A DNA stretch of 64,000 nt from Bryoerythrophyllum caledonicum (GCA_963971425.1 OZ020522.1:4128168-4192167); one strand, 5' to 3'. Numbered from the stretch's first letter, positions 9,193 through 21,779 are shown. A program made the numbers and translations. The notes: generated by a model not told the origin, from the letters alone.

Positions 9193-11163
9193 ATGGCTTC
9201 CTCCAATCCGACCCTATCTTCGGTAAAGGCCATTTCCCCCGCCAGCCCCAAGGATCCCCTTGAGCTTACCGAACTCAAGGAGGACCTCCTTCGCATGGGA
9301 TGTCTCTCCCTCCTCGACTTTTGTTGGAGTTTCTGCATCGAGTCTACCGTACAAGAACTAAGGCAAGACCCATTACCGGAACCGGAGGGTGATAGTATCC
9401 GAGCTTGCCCAGGCCGGTGGACTATGGGGAAGTGGCAAGAGGTATACGAGTTTCCTCGGCAGGGTGTAGGATGGACGAGTTTGAAGAAGGAGGAGTATGG
9501 CAAGGGACGATTCGACACCAAGGACTCCAAGAATGGTTATGGTTTGAAGGATTGCATAGACTCTCGAGCCCGACGGGTCTTTGCATTCCTCATACCCATT
9601 CTACACCCTGAAAAACCCACGCGGGTCACCATGACTCTTGCTAACACCGTGTACGGATCGTATTTAGGAGAGAGGATGGTGAATTGGGCCATCATTGTCA
9701 AGGACGTAGTACTCCGGTTGACCAAGAGTCTTAGCAATGCCAAGTGCTCTCCTCTTTGTCCCTTCTTGATCCACTTCTATCATCACTTCAAGGAAACAAC
9801 GCCAGAGGAGACGACGGCGTACGGGACTCATTTGATGATGAAGAAGTTCCAGGGGACAGAATCGGAGTGCGAGTCAGGTTCTGAGGGAGGAAGCACTTCC
9901 TCCCCATCAGAAGAAGAGGCACCTCCACCCCCCAAGCGTCAGAGAAGGAGAGAGGGAGGAGCCCCTTCCACTCGGACCCGAGCCGCACTCCGCGCAGCAG
10001 TTACAGGACCCGCACACCTCGGAGACAAGACATACCGGGCATCTGAACTCATTGAGGCCTTGCGGGTGTACGTAGAAGACACCGACAAGACCTTGGCACA
10101 TGTGAGCAGCTTGGTGGGTAACCCACCCATCCAAGGGCTGGTCGCTGCGGTCAAGGAAAGTATCGGAGGAGCGAGTGACCTCCGTAGTATGGAGCAGAAG
10201 GTCCACCGGCTCACCCTTGAGATGACCAAGATGAAGAGTCGGGCCTTGGAGGCAGAGAAGAGGCATAAGGAAGCTCTTCTCCAAGCCAATGCTTATGCGG
10301 AGGCATTACAGCGAGTGGAGGGTGCATTGCACCTACCTGCAGATGTCGTACTCAAGGCCCGGATGTTCGATGCTAGGTTGGAGAGAGATGACCACATTTC
10401 GAGCAAGAAGGTGATCGCATTCATGATGGAGCAAATCGTGAAGGTTGAGGAGGCTTATGCCGGCATGAGGTTATTGGTAAGCAACCTCACACACATCTTA
10501 CCCAAGTTCGCGGATGACTCCGACAGCTCAAGCAAGGACGAAGATTCGGACTCCGACACGGAAGATCGTGGCACGGACAACAACCAAGGGAAGACTGTGG
10601 TGGACCTTGACAGTCCAACTGCTCTCGTACGACCTGCGAGGGCTCCGGCGAGGCCCTCTCCTTCAGAAATCACCACCCAGACACAAAGTGGATGGAAAGA
10701 GAGCTCAGATGCAGGGGTGGAACCCCCACCCTTGATCGGTTATCGTCAGCCAGCCCGCGGCGACCCCGTTCGTACTGCACTAGTTATGGTTCCATCATCG
10801 AGTGTCTTTTCCCTTGGAAAGACTACCAGTGAGAGTTCTTCTCATTGGCACCTCCCGGTTCTTACATCCGGCCCGGATATCATGACGACTCCAACCCAGG
10901 TACCGATTCTTCCAGCTCGGTCCGAGTTTCCTCTTGTTCCTATCTCCTTACCCATTACCTCCACCGGGATGGGCACCACTTTCTCTACAAGAGAAACCGT
11001 GTCCCGTTCATTTGCCACTCCGACTCAGCCCACGGATGCCACTATGGCACCCTTGATGACACTTGCTACGGCCGCACCCACCCCTTCTTCGAGCCGAAGC
11101 TCCAAGAAGCGTAGAAGGAAGGAGGAGAAGAAGAGGCTTGAGGAATTGGCTCAGGGTCGGTAG
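9193..11163 (+). CDS. Gag-like / plant transposon protein (656 aa)
   Basis: This uninterrupted frame starts with ATG 9193 after the minisatellite leader and ends at TAG 11161-11163. Residues ~1-215 form a folded region with hydrophobic helices (AFLIPILHP, MVNWAIIVKDVVLRLTKSL, CPFLIHFYHHF), reminiscent of the 'putative plant transposon protein' gag-like domain. Next come an acidic Ser/Glu linker, a basic patch (PPPPKRQRRREGG) and a predicted coiled coil around residues 330-390. The C-terminal half is a low-complexity Ser/Thr/Pro region ending in a Lys/Arg tail (SKKRRRKEEKK). No CCHC knuckle, protease or RT is present. As the only gene of an element with LTR-type ends, a structural particle protein used by a partner element is the best guess. 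I do not recognise a precise family. Confidence 0.65.
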   Translation: MASSNPTLSSVKAISPASPKDPLELTELKEDLLRMGCLSLLDFCWSFCIESTVQELRQDPLPEPEGDSIRACPGRWTMGKWQEVYEFPRQGVGWTSLKKEEYGKGRFDTKDSKNGYGLKDCIDSRARRVFAFLIPILHPEKPTRVTMTLANTVYGSYLGERMVNWAIIVKDVVLRLTKSLSNAKCSPLCPFLIHFYHHFKETTPEETTAYGTHLMMKKFQGTESECESGSEGGSTSSPSEEEAPPPPKRQRRREGGAPSTRTRAALRAAVTGPAHLGDKTYRASELIEALRVYVEDTDKTLAHVSSLVGNPPIQGLVAAVKESIGGASDLRSMEQKVHRLTLEMTKMKSRALEAEKRHKEALLQANAYAEALQRVEGALHLPADVVLKARMFDARLERDDHISSKKVIAFMMEQIVKVEEAYAGMRLLVSNLTHILPKFADDSDSSSKDEDSDSDTEDRGTDNNQGKTVVDLDSPTALVRPARAPARPSPSEITTQTQSGWKESSDAGVEPPPLIGYRQPARGDPVRTALVMVPSSSVFSLGKTTSESSSHWHLPVLTSGPDIMTTPTQVPILPARSEFPLVPISLPITSTGMGTTFSTRETVSRSFATPTQPTDATMAPLMTLATAAPTPSSSRSSKKRRRKEEKKRLEELAQGR

Positions 11164-11579
11164 AACCCTACGTCTGTAGGATAAGGATCTTGGTTCGTAG
11201 GTCACTATTCATTCCGGGATTTGGCTCCCGGTTGACTTTGAGATTTGACTTGGTTTTGCTTTGGGGTTTGTGTAATAAGTGACCTCTGACGGTGCACGTC
11301 GTGTGGAGTGGCAGCACCCCCGCCAAGAGTAGTTAATGTCACCATTTTTAGTTAGAAGGTATCGTTTGAGTTTGGACTCTTGTGTGAGTCCTTCGCAGTA
11401 TAAGAGAGGAGTCTCGTGGCCTCTCTCTTGACTGCTTGATGTGTGTATTTGCTTTCAGTTTAATTCTAAACCTACGTTCTGAGAAGACCTTCAATGGTTG
11501 GAGAGCTCGGATTGCATACATGACTGTGAGTGCCATTTTAAGTAGTCCACTCCTCAAGTCTATACTAATCGTCTAATCA

Positions 11580-11740
11580 TTGTTTCCTTGTTCCATCAAG
11601 TAGATTAGTCGGGGTGGATGGGAATAACAGGTGAGGTGAGAAGATAGTTAGTAGGGGCGTGACTCCAACTCTAAATCGTACAGTTGTTTCCTTGTTCCAT
11701 CAAGTAGATTAGTCGGGGTGGATGGAAATAACAGGTGAGA
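11580..11740. repeat. Direct repeat of ~54 bp
   Basis: A segment beginning TGTTTCCTTGTTCCATCAAG and running through an AGGTGAG motif occurs near 11580 and again near 11687 with almost no mismatch, about 107 bp apart. It lies in the 3' part of the gag-only element. Confidence 0.8.
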
Positions 11741-12235
11741 TTGTATGTGTCTAGGGAAGGACGAGGGGGGATTGACGGGTGTGTTAGGGTCCTAGCGAGT
11801 CTTGAGTGACCTTCCGGCAACCGATTGGTGTTGGTTGTGAAGGCTCGGGTCGACCCCTGAAACATCCTATCTCCAACCACATCGGATGTGGAGGGAGATT
11901 GAGAGGAAGACGGATAGTGGGCGGGTAGGCCCCTTGCTCACTTACATTATGCCACTCACACTTTCGAAAACACGGGTCTAATACCACCTTCGGGGGATCT
12001 CAGTGACACCATAACCATCCAAGTGAGTGAGTAGAGTTAAAAGGAGAGAATGGGAGGAAGAGTCTCTGTTACTTGTGTCAAACACTAAAATCTCTGTGAG
12101 TCCTCCGATCATCGTCCGTGGTGATATAAGTCCCTGCCGGGTACGCATGTACTCTAAATGTCCATATTGTGCATAGGTGTAACTGTAAGTCCCAGATCTA
12201 ATCTAAGGTTCGAGTAATAAAAGTCTTGACTACCC

Positions 12236-12345
12236 GTACGAGGTAGGACGTACGAATGTACGAGGTAGGACGTACGAATGTACGAGGTAGGATGTACGAA
12301 CGTACGAGGTAGGACGTACGAATGTACGAGGTAGGAAGTACGAGG
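12236..12345. repeat. 22-bp tandem array, ~5 units
   Basis: The unit GTACGAGGTAGGACGTACGA plus two bases repeats about five times with one or two substitutions, followed by a partial unit. It lies in the 3' region of the gag-only element, ~230 bp from its end. Confidence 0.9.
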
Positions 12346-12574
12346 TGACGACACGTGTACAAAGAGCAGGGAAATTGGTGTAATTAACACCTAGGCTTTG
12401 TGATCTTAACCTAATTCCCCTCTTTTCTTTTGATGTATCTACTGTAAATTTGACATTGTACAGATCGTGGCTTGTTGTTAGTCGTTGTAGTTCTCGGTGA
12501 TTCTCTGTGGGAACGATTACCTTAAGGGTATCTTTGTGTTAAGATGTGAAAACTTGCCAACACGTACTACGACA

Positions 12575-14505
12575 CCCATATTCTCACATCATCACCTTAT
12601 TCGAAGCAAACTTGGTACCATATGAAGAACCCACCTCATCACCCAAATTATTAAATAAATTGAGGATCGAGCCATCCACCATACAAGTACTATGCATACA
12701 TCATAAAAACAATAATATTGGTACCATGGAACACCTTGCCACACTTACCTCCATCTCAAAAAACCTCAACATATGTCGGTTATATACAAAAATAGCTCCA
12801 CCCACACCTTCCCAAACCTCGGTAAACCGAAACAAAATATGACCCCAACTTAAATATGCAAACACAACACAAACCCACCACCGTATACCACCCCCTCCCA
12901 AGATATCATGACCATATTCCCTTAAAATTTGATCCCGCATATAGCTACTACATTGATGGTTCCTTCAACAAAAGCAAGCCCCAGACATTGGCATAGAGAA
13001 AAAACAAGATACGGAATATACAACTCCACCAAAGGAATAGTAATATCCAAAAGACTACATGGACTTCAAAAATATCCTTAGAGCAGAAATGATGGCCCTC
13101 CATAAAACCCTCCAAATCATCACTGCACAGTACGCTAATGAATCGGCACACATCTTTACAGTTTGTATAAACGTATTATATCTATTAAACACACAAATAA
13201 CACACCCTACCCTCCACAATAGCCACCCCAACCAAGCCATGTTAACATCTATGGTTCAAATGCTCGAAAATTGCACACAAATAACAACCTTCCATAAAGT
13301 TAGAGCACATGTCAACATAGAAGTAAATGAACAAGTGGATAAACTAGCTAAAGAAGGATTAGACAAATTCCATAGAAATGCCAAACACTCGCATGAACAC
13401 GGCCATGCTACCCATACTACTTTCAAAGAGAAAGTTGGTCTTTTGTGGAAGACACCCCAGATAAAGGCCCTATAAGATTTTTGGACAAATATCTCAAAAA
13501 GCAAGATCAAATTAACAACCTAGACTTAATCTCACAAAGGTTCCCTAACATAGACAAATGGACCGATACAACAACATTGATAATGAACTCTCTACAAACT
13601 TTTGGAAAATCCCCACAATTATAGATTCATAGAAAACATGCTCTATCAAATTCCGCAATAGACAATACATGGGAAATGCCCGAAAACAACTATTCTTTAC
13701 TGTAGAACGATTTCCATCTATAACATGCTCAAAATGCACCTTCATGGGCCCGGACACATGGCTACACGTACGCCTAAAATGCCAAAACCACCACATACAT
13801 TCCCTGATTGTCAAAAGATACAAGAAGGCAATATGGGAAATATGAAAACTAATTATATCCTCTCACAAATCCCAGTGCTTTATGCTTCTGAACGCCGGAA
13901 CCTTCAACAACAACTCACAAAAAAACACGGTCCCTCCGTGGCTACTTCCATGCACATGTGGAACCCAAAGATGTCATTGTAATGCTAGATTCGAAACCAA
14001 ACATACTATGCGTCAAAGGATTACCATACCAAAACCCCCCATTGGACCACATAAGTACAAACCTTACTATCCAATTTATCAAATTCAAATATCGTAATGT
14101 CAGATTCTCCCAAGAAGCGATCGAAAACAGAATCAACAAATATCAACCATTTACTAATGACATTGCAACCTTAGGATGGAAAGTTGACCTCTTTATTATT
14201 CACCAAAAACTCAAAAATAATCAACCGCTCCTAGAATTATGTGACACTCCTTAAAATCCCTCAAAAACACACATTTAATATATACATGGTTTTTGGATAG
14301 AGCCCCATGGCACTCGTTGGTCCTTGGTTCCTAGTTTTTTGGTTACATAGCATCTACCCTTGAGAGGGGGGAGTAGTTCCTTACTACCAAACCTATGTCT
14401 AGTAGACATGCATTTAGTGATGGAATGAACAAACACTTTATTCACTCGAGCCCCCTTCGAAAATCAGGGTTCTTTGTTTTTTTTCCCCTTTTGAATTGAT
14501 TTTGA
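12575..14505 (+). mobile_element. LINE copy 1, second piece (3' part, decayed)
   Basis: This resumes LINE copy 1 after the nested insertion and parallels copy 2 from ~26295 to its end. It covers the segment before RNase H, a broken RNase H domain (the catalytic phrase FTDC of copy 2 reads FTVC here), the zinc-knuckle region, and the C-terminal nuclease-like region. The nuclease shows PNILCVKG and 'NKYQPF', then an internal deletion that removes the stretch equivalent to 27930-28080. There are many stops and frameshifts. The 3' UTR shares with copy 2 the block around ACACTTTATTCAC and ends in a T-rich tail near 14490. Confidence 0.9.
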
Positions 14506-14689
14506 ATTATTTAAGAACTATTCAAGGTTTCGTTTGAGAATTAAAATTGAGAAGATAAGTCAACATTATTCATGATATTTTTGCCACACTTTACAATAGT
14601 ATCACTTTTACATGTCTTAATCCTTCAATGACTAGGGAATTTTGCCACAATTCAAGATTTGCATTGATCTAGACTTTGAGTTGCTTCTA

Positions 14690-15432
14690 ATGGAAATATA
14701 ATGTTTAATTATTACAAAATTTTACTTAACTTCTAACCCTTAAAAGACAATAGTCCCCCCTAAGGACAAATTGAGCTTCAATTGAGTCCCTTAATCTCAA
14801 CTTTTGGCATGGTTTTTTGAGATTTTTTTATTAAATAGACAACTTTATATTAGCTTTCAGTTAACATATTTTTTTGGGTAGAAATCCGATTCATAATTCT
14901 ATAGTTAGAAACAATTTTCAATGACATACAAATAGTGCAGCAATTTAGTGTGACCTATGACAAATAGTATAGTAAAATTTTAATTGATTTTGAATTCAAT
15001 AGAAATTATATTTTTGGTTTAATTATAAATTAAGATATTCCTCTTGGAAAGGAAATGAAAATCTTTGCATCAACAACAGGGATCTTTGAGTTTCAAAGAT
15101 ATGAGAAGGATATGTTATATAGAAGAGTGTCAAAGTTTGTTGAAGGTGTTAAGTATGACCTCAAAAAAGGTTCATGTTTCATTTTAAAGGCCAATATCTT
15201 TCAATCCGTGCGGTCAACTTGACCAAAATTTTACCACACTTATACAATCCTAGTACAAGATCGTACGGTTAAATATGTAAAAAATATGTTTATTTGCATT
15301 TTGTCTTGAATGCATTAAAATTGGTAGTTTTCAATGAGTTTGGGTGCTAAAATGTCAAAGAGCTTTAGGAGGTTAAAGGCCAGTTGGAATATGTGTATAC
15401 ATGGACGTATTTTATTATGTTGAATACAAAAA
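14690..15432 (+). repeat. Unknown ~1-kb repeat, forward copy (truncated by LINE copy 2)
   Basis: The sequence matches the reverse complement of 28412-29420. Shared blocks include the one around 'AATCCTAGTACAAGATC', 'GAATGCATTAAAATYGGTAG' and the T-G-T-T-G-A-A-G-G-T-G-T segment, with moderate divergence and no open frame. It ends where LINE copy 2 begins, inside the 14-bp target duplication. Confidence 0.8.
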
Positions 15433-18197
15433 AAATTAGGAACCAAGGATAGTGGACTGCTGCTAAGGATTCGTCTCGTGGTGAGGGGAGGCGCAGGGAC
15501 TTGGCCTGAGGCTCTCTAGGTACGGACAGTGAGAAAGGCTCGACTCAGTGCAAGCCTGCGTACTTGGTGAGAGATAGGTTTTTGGGAAGCTCGGGAAGTA
15601 GTACCGTTGTGTTGGAAAAGGCTTAGTCAGATCTGAGATCAGGATGTGGAGAGTATGCTCTTAGATAGATCGATACAAGTTGTGCCTAAAGCGTGGGAAA
15701 CTATGTGTTGGATACCGATCTAGTGCTAGATCGCAAGGAATGAGTACTGAAGCATGAGACACTAGTGTTGCTAAGATCTGCACACAAGAGCGTACTTACA
15801 TAGACCGGCTCAGATCTGAAAAGGGAGTGTTGGATTCGCAAGCCTACCGCAAATCCCTGGTCCTCCAGGAATCGCAACCAAGTTCACAGACATACCACGC
15901 ATCAACACGCCCACCTGGCCGCAAGGCAACATCCAACCTCCGCATACAGAAACGACACAGCTCGCCCTTTCACCGACACTGCCAGCAACACAAACGAAGA
16001 TCAGGACGAATGCTCGACTTGCTGCCTTGAAGACCAGCTTCCAACACACCTACTGCAGCAGCTACGGCACACACGGCCCTCCTCAGATAAACCCTTACCC
16101 CCCATCCTCTCATTCCTGTTGTTTCTTAGTCTTTTACAATGTTGTTGCTTCCTGTTGCTACCACACTACATGCACTGATAGAAATCTAGTACACACACAT
16201 ACACTCACTAAGCATAACAACACGAGATCACTTAGAATCAGATCTAGATCTAGTGCTACCAACCTCACTACGCGGAAGAGCCGACAAAATTTGGTTAAAA
16301 AAATTTGTTGTTGTCTTAACCAACGCATGCCACAGAACATAAGTGTCACACACAGAAATGAGCAGATCTCGTCCACGCTGCAAATCCGCACCAGCTGAAG
16401 CAACCAACAGCACCCACACATTGTTGACTTGAAGGAAAACAACAAACGACCTCCCGAGCTGCAACAGCAGCACATCAACATCAGGATGGCAAGTGATACA
16501 TCCAGAAGCAGTAAAGAAACACAAAACCGTAAAACAAGTACCACACAAGGCCAACATTCCACACCGAAAGCAAATAGGCTACATCTCCCCCTACCTCCCC
16601 ATTTCTAGTCTTATTTTTTCAAATTCCGTTCCTACGTAGGGTATACGTATGCTTCCAGCTTGGTTATAATCTTAATAAATATTCAACAAGTAACTACACA
16701 ATTGAGTAAAAAAAAAACCTATGATATAGTAAATCTAACAAACAAAACCACTTGCAAAACGCTGAGAAGCGCAAGTGCAGTGAAGAATCGCCGCCAAGGT
16801 CTCACCAAAACAGCGGCATCTCCCAAAACCTGCATCCAGAAATACTAGAGGAGGGGAGGAGAGTCACTGGACCACAACAGAGGAACAACTCGAATTGCAC
16901 ACCCAAGGACAATCTCAAGGACAACGAATCTAAACTGGAGCTTGCATATACCAAAGCAGCACCGGCACCGACGTGCCACCATCACCCAAGAATACGACAT
17001 TCAAGCACCACCTCAAGCAGTCAATTCATACAGGCCATATCTAACCTCAACCCTTCCTTTACTAATCTATCCTTACACGCTTTGCTTTTGCATCTCTTAC
17101 CCTTGCTTTGTAGTAGTATATCATTGTTTAAAACCAAATCCTAAACAAAAAAAAAAAAAAAAACTCTGACTTATAGCTGCAGGCAACTACACCACATATG
17201 AACAACAGATCAACACCTTATACAGGAAATACAGAGAAAAGGTGCCCGAATCAAGAAAGACCGCCCTCAACTCACCAAGCTATGAAGACGCCACTACATT
17301 CCGAATCAAACCTTCCAACAACAACCTCTACTGGACAAGAAAGAGCCGCACCTCAAGCACTCAAAGACCGCCACAACAACCAGCGCAACAAATAGCAAAG
17401 TAACCAGTGTAGCAACCAGAGCTCGCTCCAAGCAGCCAGCGCCCACCGCAGCAACCGCAGCGCCCTCCGTAGCAACCGCAGCGCCCTCCACAGAAACCGC
17501 AGCGTCCACCGCAGCAACCGCAGCAACCGCAGCGCCCACCGCAGCAACCACAAAGAGACAGGAGAAAACCAAGCGACGCCCACACAGTCAAAAACCTCAC
17601 CCGCCCTCTGGACACAACAGGAGTCAGAAGCAGCGCAAGAACAGACGGTGTGACCTCAACCCTAGGCCTCCGTCCAAAACGCTGCCAGACAACAAATACC
17701 TCCCACAACGACGACACCCTAATCCCCGAACTGTGTGGACACACACTCTAGCCCTCTCCTCCGACAACACTACAAAGAGAAGGCCCACCCACACAAACAA
17801 CAACAAAGTCGACCCCGAAGGTAAAGTTAAGCACTCTCGAATTACTCACGTTTTGATACATCCCTTAATAGGTAACAATCGGCGAGGAAAGCTCCTGAAC
17901 TTGTGCAGGCAAACAAAGCTCTGAAACTGGGAGCTAGGGCTGAACGGGAAGACGACAGCTTTGTCAAATACAAAACCCGAATGCAGGAAAGTTGCCTCCC
18001 AGACATACGGGTGGAGGAGCCAACAAACTAAACGTCTGGAAGACCAAGAGAGAGCCATTGCCAACAACAGTAGTAGCCCCCACACCCCCCAGGAAGCTTA
18101 CTTGAAACAGCCCAAGCATCTAACAGATGAAAGACAACAGAGTACGAATCCCTATCAGGTAAATTCCTCAACCCAGCCCCCTTACATTTTATCTAAC
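15433..18197 (+). other. LINE 5' leader
   Basis: The first ~400 bases are G-rich; from ~15830 on the strand becomes sharply G-poor. The hexamer AGATCT recurs several times (near 15629, 15774, 15810, 16240, 16245, 16365). CAG/GCAACCGCAGCG-type tandem sequence occurs at 17440-17550, and an A-run lies at 17147-17163. No protein domain is recognised, although short frames are open. It probably contains the internal promoter, but no specific element can be pointed out. Confidence 0.45.
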
Positions 18198-19649
18198 ATG
18201 GCAGGAAACACCAGGAAAAGTCTTAGCACCAATATGGAGGTAGAGGCCATGGAGGACAATTCCACAACGACCTCAACCACGAAAACACAAAGGAGGATGG
18301 ACAAGGATGGTGGTAGCAGCAAGAAAAGCAAGATCTCCCCGAGACAAGAAGGTAAGAAAATCCGCGAACCAGAACTATGCTCCTTCAAATTTTGGATGGG
18401 TTTCCAAGCCATGGAAGCACTTGCAATAGAAGAGGGCGCTAAAATTCTATTTAGCGGAGAAACGGTGGAAGACATGGTCACTAGAGGGCTAAAACCGGAG
18501 GAGGCCAAGGAGGTTAGCAATGCAAGGGTGGCTTTTCCCCGAATCCCACAATTGTTATACCCAATGTCAAGGAAAGGGGTGGTTGGACAACACTACAACC
18601 TTACCCAAATTCCTTTTGACATTCCCACAAACGAGAACTCTGGTATGTCACTAGACTTTCATGTTGGAATTCACTTTGAAATCCCTCAACACCCTATTAT
18701 GCATGATAAGGTAAAGGAGATGGTCATTGCAAGGCTAAAAAAGATGAACATTGCTCTTGGCGAACAACTAATTGACCCTATAGCTATCCAAGGGTTCTAA
18801 CCTCTCCGTAAAGGTCAAAAGTGGTGCATTGAAGGATATTATAGCTCAAGCACTCTTCAAGGAAGTGCTCGAAGATTGCTTTTGCCATGGCTTCGAATTC
18901 GAGTAACGGGAGTACAAAAGAAATATGAGGACTCCCATGCCTTTCTTATTACCACTACTCCCAAGTAAGTGAAGAAAATCCTCCTCCACCAAGCAACCGC
19001 CCATCATGAAGTATTGGAAACAAGACAAGCGTTTGAGGTCAATGGACCAAAAAGTAAACTTGAAACCAAAGCCAAAAAAGATGCACTAACCTTAACCTTA
19101 TCTCCCCTCCCCATTCATTTGGATGTAGTGCACACCACCCAAGAAATCTACAAAGTCATGGGTGGAGCAAATGTCCGCTCCGTATGGTTCCACAAAGACA
19201 ACTGCACTTGCCATAATGGCAATGTCAATGTCCTATGTGCTAACCCTATTGTGTATAGGACCTTCGTGGGGAAAACCCAAATTATTGGAGGTAACTATGT
19301 TGATTTCGCATCCCACCGACATAGCTTGGAGGGGGACACCCCTCCCACCATGGAAGAAATCAAATCCTTTGGATTTGATGACATTAACACCGCCATTGTC
19401 AACGCCATGTCCACCTTCCAAATGCAAGAAAAGACCAACAATGTGACCAAGGAGGAACTAGTGGTTCTATTGGAAGAAAACAACAAGAAAATCCGGGAGG
19501 AGAATAAAGAGTATGCCGATATGAAGAGCGAGGAGTTGAAGAAACAAATGGCAAGTGTGCAAGATTCTATGAAGGTCGCCCTTGCCACACTACAAGTCAT
19601 GGCAAGCAATATGTCCACTCCAATGCTCGAAGATGGACGGCCAAACTAG
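18198..19649 (+). pseudogene. LINE ORF1 (RNA-binding/coiled-coil protein), broken
   Basis: ATG 18198 opens a frame to TAA ~18800; the homologous reading seems to continue, in other frames, to 19649. The N-terminus is polar and basic (SSKKSKISPRQEGKK). The middle is a mixed fold I do not recognise (e.g. 'RVAFPRIPQLLYPMSRKG'). The second half, open from 18969, contains 'IEEIKSFGFDDI'-like text (MEEIKSFGFDD) and ends in a predicted coiled coil (LEENNKKIREENKEYADMKS). Position upstream of the nuclease/RT frame and the C-terminal coiled coil suit a LINE ORF1 protein that coats the element RNA. The break near 18800 makes it a pseudogene in this copy. No zinc knuckle is seen. Confidence 0.55.
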
Positions 19650-21060
19650 ATAGGTATAAAGACCACAAACTACTACATAGAAGTAGTATAGCAATACATA
19701 CCCATAGTATACTACATATAGTATTGGAACAACATATTAAATACTTAGTAGAATTCAAGTATACCAAAACAAATACAATACCCAAATAATGTATTAGACA
19801 TTATATTCAATACAAAAATACATACACGATACAAAAACAAAAATACATACTTATACAATATACAAATACTATACTCAATACTATACTCAATACAAAAACA
19901 ATATACCAATCACAAGGACTATTACACAAAAATACATAAAAACAAATACAAGACCAAATATACATACATGTACAAATACAACTCAAATAAACATATACCC
20001 CCACACACACACAATCACAAACAAAACTATACACACAACCATAGATATACACAAACACACAACTACTATACCCACAACTAATTACACCCATTACCGCACA
20101 AACCCCTCCACAACCTCTTGTAAAAATACCCGTACAATTTACAATACACATAATAACACCTGTATAAATACAAACAACACCCATTCAAAACCTTACACAC
20201 ACAAAATTACACCCATCTTTGCCCATACACTAAAAAATACTCCCACACCCACAAACATAAATTCAATCAACTACACCCTCACACACACAACACAAATTAT
20301 CCTGCACAAAAAAAGTTACTACTTCGACATAAACATAACTACTCTCCCCACAAAAACTCACAACCCCTACATAAATACACACAAAACCAAACACATTGCT
20401 ACAAACATAAGCATTTTTCAAACCACACTCAAACCCACACATACAATCACCCAAACCAAAACAAACACTTACATACATAATAACACACACTCGCACATAA
20501 ACATAAAAACATACAGAACAAATAAAAACTCACACTCCAACATATATATAATAACACTCACACACAAACATATTAACCAAATTATAACCATACCTTTTTA
20601 TATTAAAAAAATTCTAGTTGCCAATTCAATTAAAAAAAATCCAAAAATCCTACAAACCTAAAAACATACAATAGAGAACACATATTATCCTACGCAAATA
20701 GTTGTATTCATACAAATACAAACATACATACATATATCAAAACAAAAGAACTTACACCCCCAACTATGTACACACACAAAAATAAACACACATATATCAA
20801 CACAAACACAAACAACCATACAAAAATAACAAACAAACAACAAGGCATTAATACAAACACAATAAAAGTTGTACATAATACCAACAAAAAACCCTCCAAC
20901 ATAATGCATACAACAAATCACACCACTAACCAAAATTATTATAAAATAAAAATAAAAATAAAAATAAAGAATATCCGAATTACAATACACCAACACACTA
21001 AAAACATAAAAACAAAAAATTATATATACATATACCCAAAATATACACATAAACCACAAA
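19650..21060 (+). repeat. AC-rich, G-poor low-complexity spacer between LINE ORFs
   Basis: For about 1.4 kb the plus strand is almost entirely A, C and T with very little G, rich in ACACA, ATACA and CAAACA words. The minus strand is accordingly rich in GTGT/TGTT and yields spurious Cys/Val/Phe-rich frames. It separates ORF1 from the 2A-bearing start of ORF2. Confidence 0.8.
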
Positions 21061-21095
21061 AACCAAACTATCACATCAAACCCAAACACTATAAA

Positions 21096-21140
21096 CTCCT
21101 AATACTACTAAGTGGAGATATAGAAACCAACCCCGGTCCC
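21096..21140 (+). other. 2A-like ribosome-skipping peptide motif
   Basis: The codons read LLILLSGDIETNPGP followed by Met. This matches the D-(V/I)-E-x-N-P-G-P signature of 2A peptides, including the preceding leucine-rich helix. In such motifs the ribosome skips the last Gly-Pro bond, releasing the upstream part and continuing translation. Here it would split off the N-terminal part of ORF2 from the nuclease/RT. Similar motifs are known at the start of some non-LTR retrotransposon proteins of animals and trypanosomes. Skipping activity is inferred from the motif only. Confidence 0.85.
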
Positions 21141-21779
21141 ATGCCAAATATACTAAAAAGACATCCTAAAACACATAAAAAAAATGCCAAAATATACTTC
21201 ATACCAAATACCATAAAACTATAACCGGAATACAGGCACATAGCTCAAACATTTGCACCACTAATTAAAAAAACACACATGTACTACACCAACTACACAA
21301 CACTATACATCCACACATTGCCCAATATATACAACAACAAAATACACGACCATCATCACATATCCTATATGCCCTTATAACTACTATCCACCCAAACATA
21401 GACATCTGTAACCACCTCTTAAACACACAAAATCCAAATATAACCCAATGGACTAACACATTACTACACACCCTCTCTAACTTACAAAACCCACCCGAAA
21501 GACACATAGATATCCCACACCCTTATACAAAATTTCTTGAAGAAAATCAAATCACCATAAACTACGGAACATCAATACATAAAGAATTATACAACTTTAT
21601 ACATAGGCAGAACTTACCCCCTTCAAACGACATAATAAAACAAAAATTCCCCTACCTCCCTAACAATCTAATTAACGAAGCACTCAAATGTTTGGACCCC
21701 ATACTTGAATATACCCATCCACCCCCCCCACCTTCCTATCTTCCTCCACAAAATCAAAATATTAGACCAAATAAGGATA

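Larger units (their letters stand above)
8074..12574 (+). mobile_element. Gag-only retroelement-like insertion (4,501 bp), nested in LINE copy 1
   Basis: The insertion is delimited by a perfect 5-bp duplication CCCAT (8069-8073 and 12575-12579). It starts TGTCGTACCACG and ends CGTACTACGACA, so the termini are TG...CA with a short inverted repeat (TGTCGTA). These are the signs of an integrase-inserted LTR element. It contains one long open frame (9193-11163) resembling plant gag/transposon proteins, several minisatellites, and no pol. I could not find by eye the long direct terminal repeats expected of an LTR element. It may be a TR-GAG/LARD-like derivative with diverged or missing LTRs, or a different element class with 5-bp duplications. 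Confidence 0.8.

Noticed and set aside
19807..21089. Cys/Val/Phe-rich minus-strand frames
   Set aside because: They are the complement of the AC-rich LINE spacer and carry no signal or domain beyond composition.
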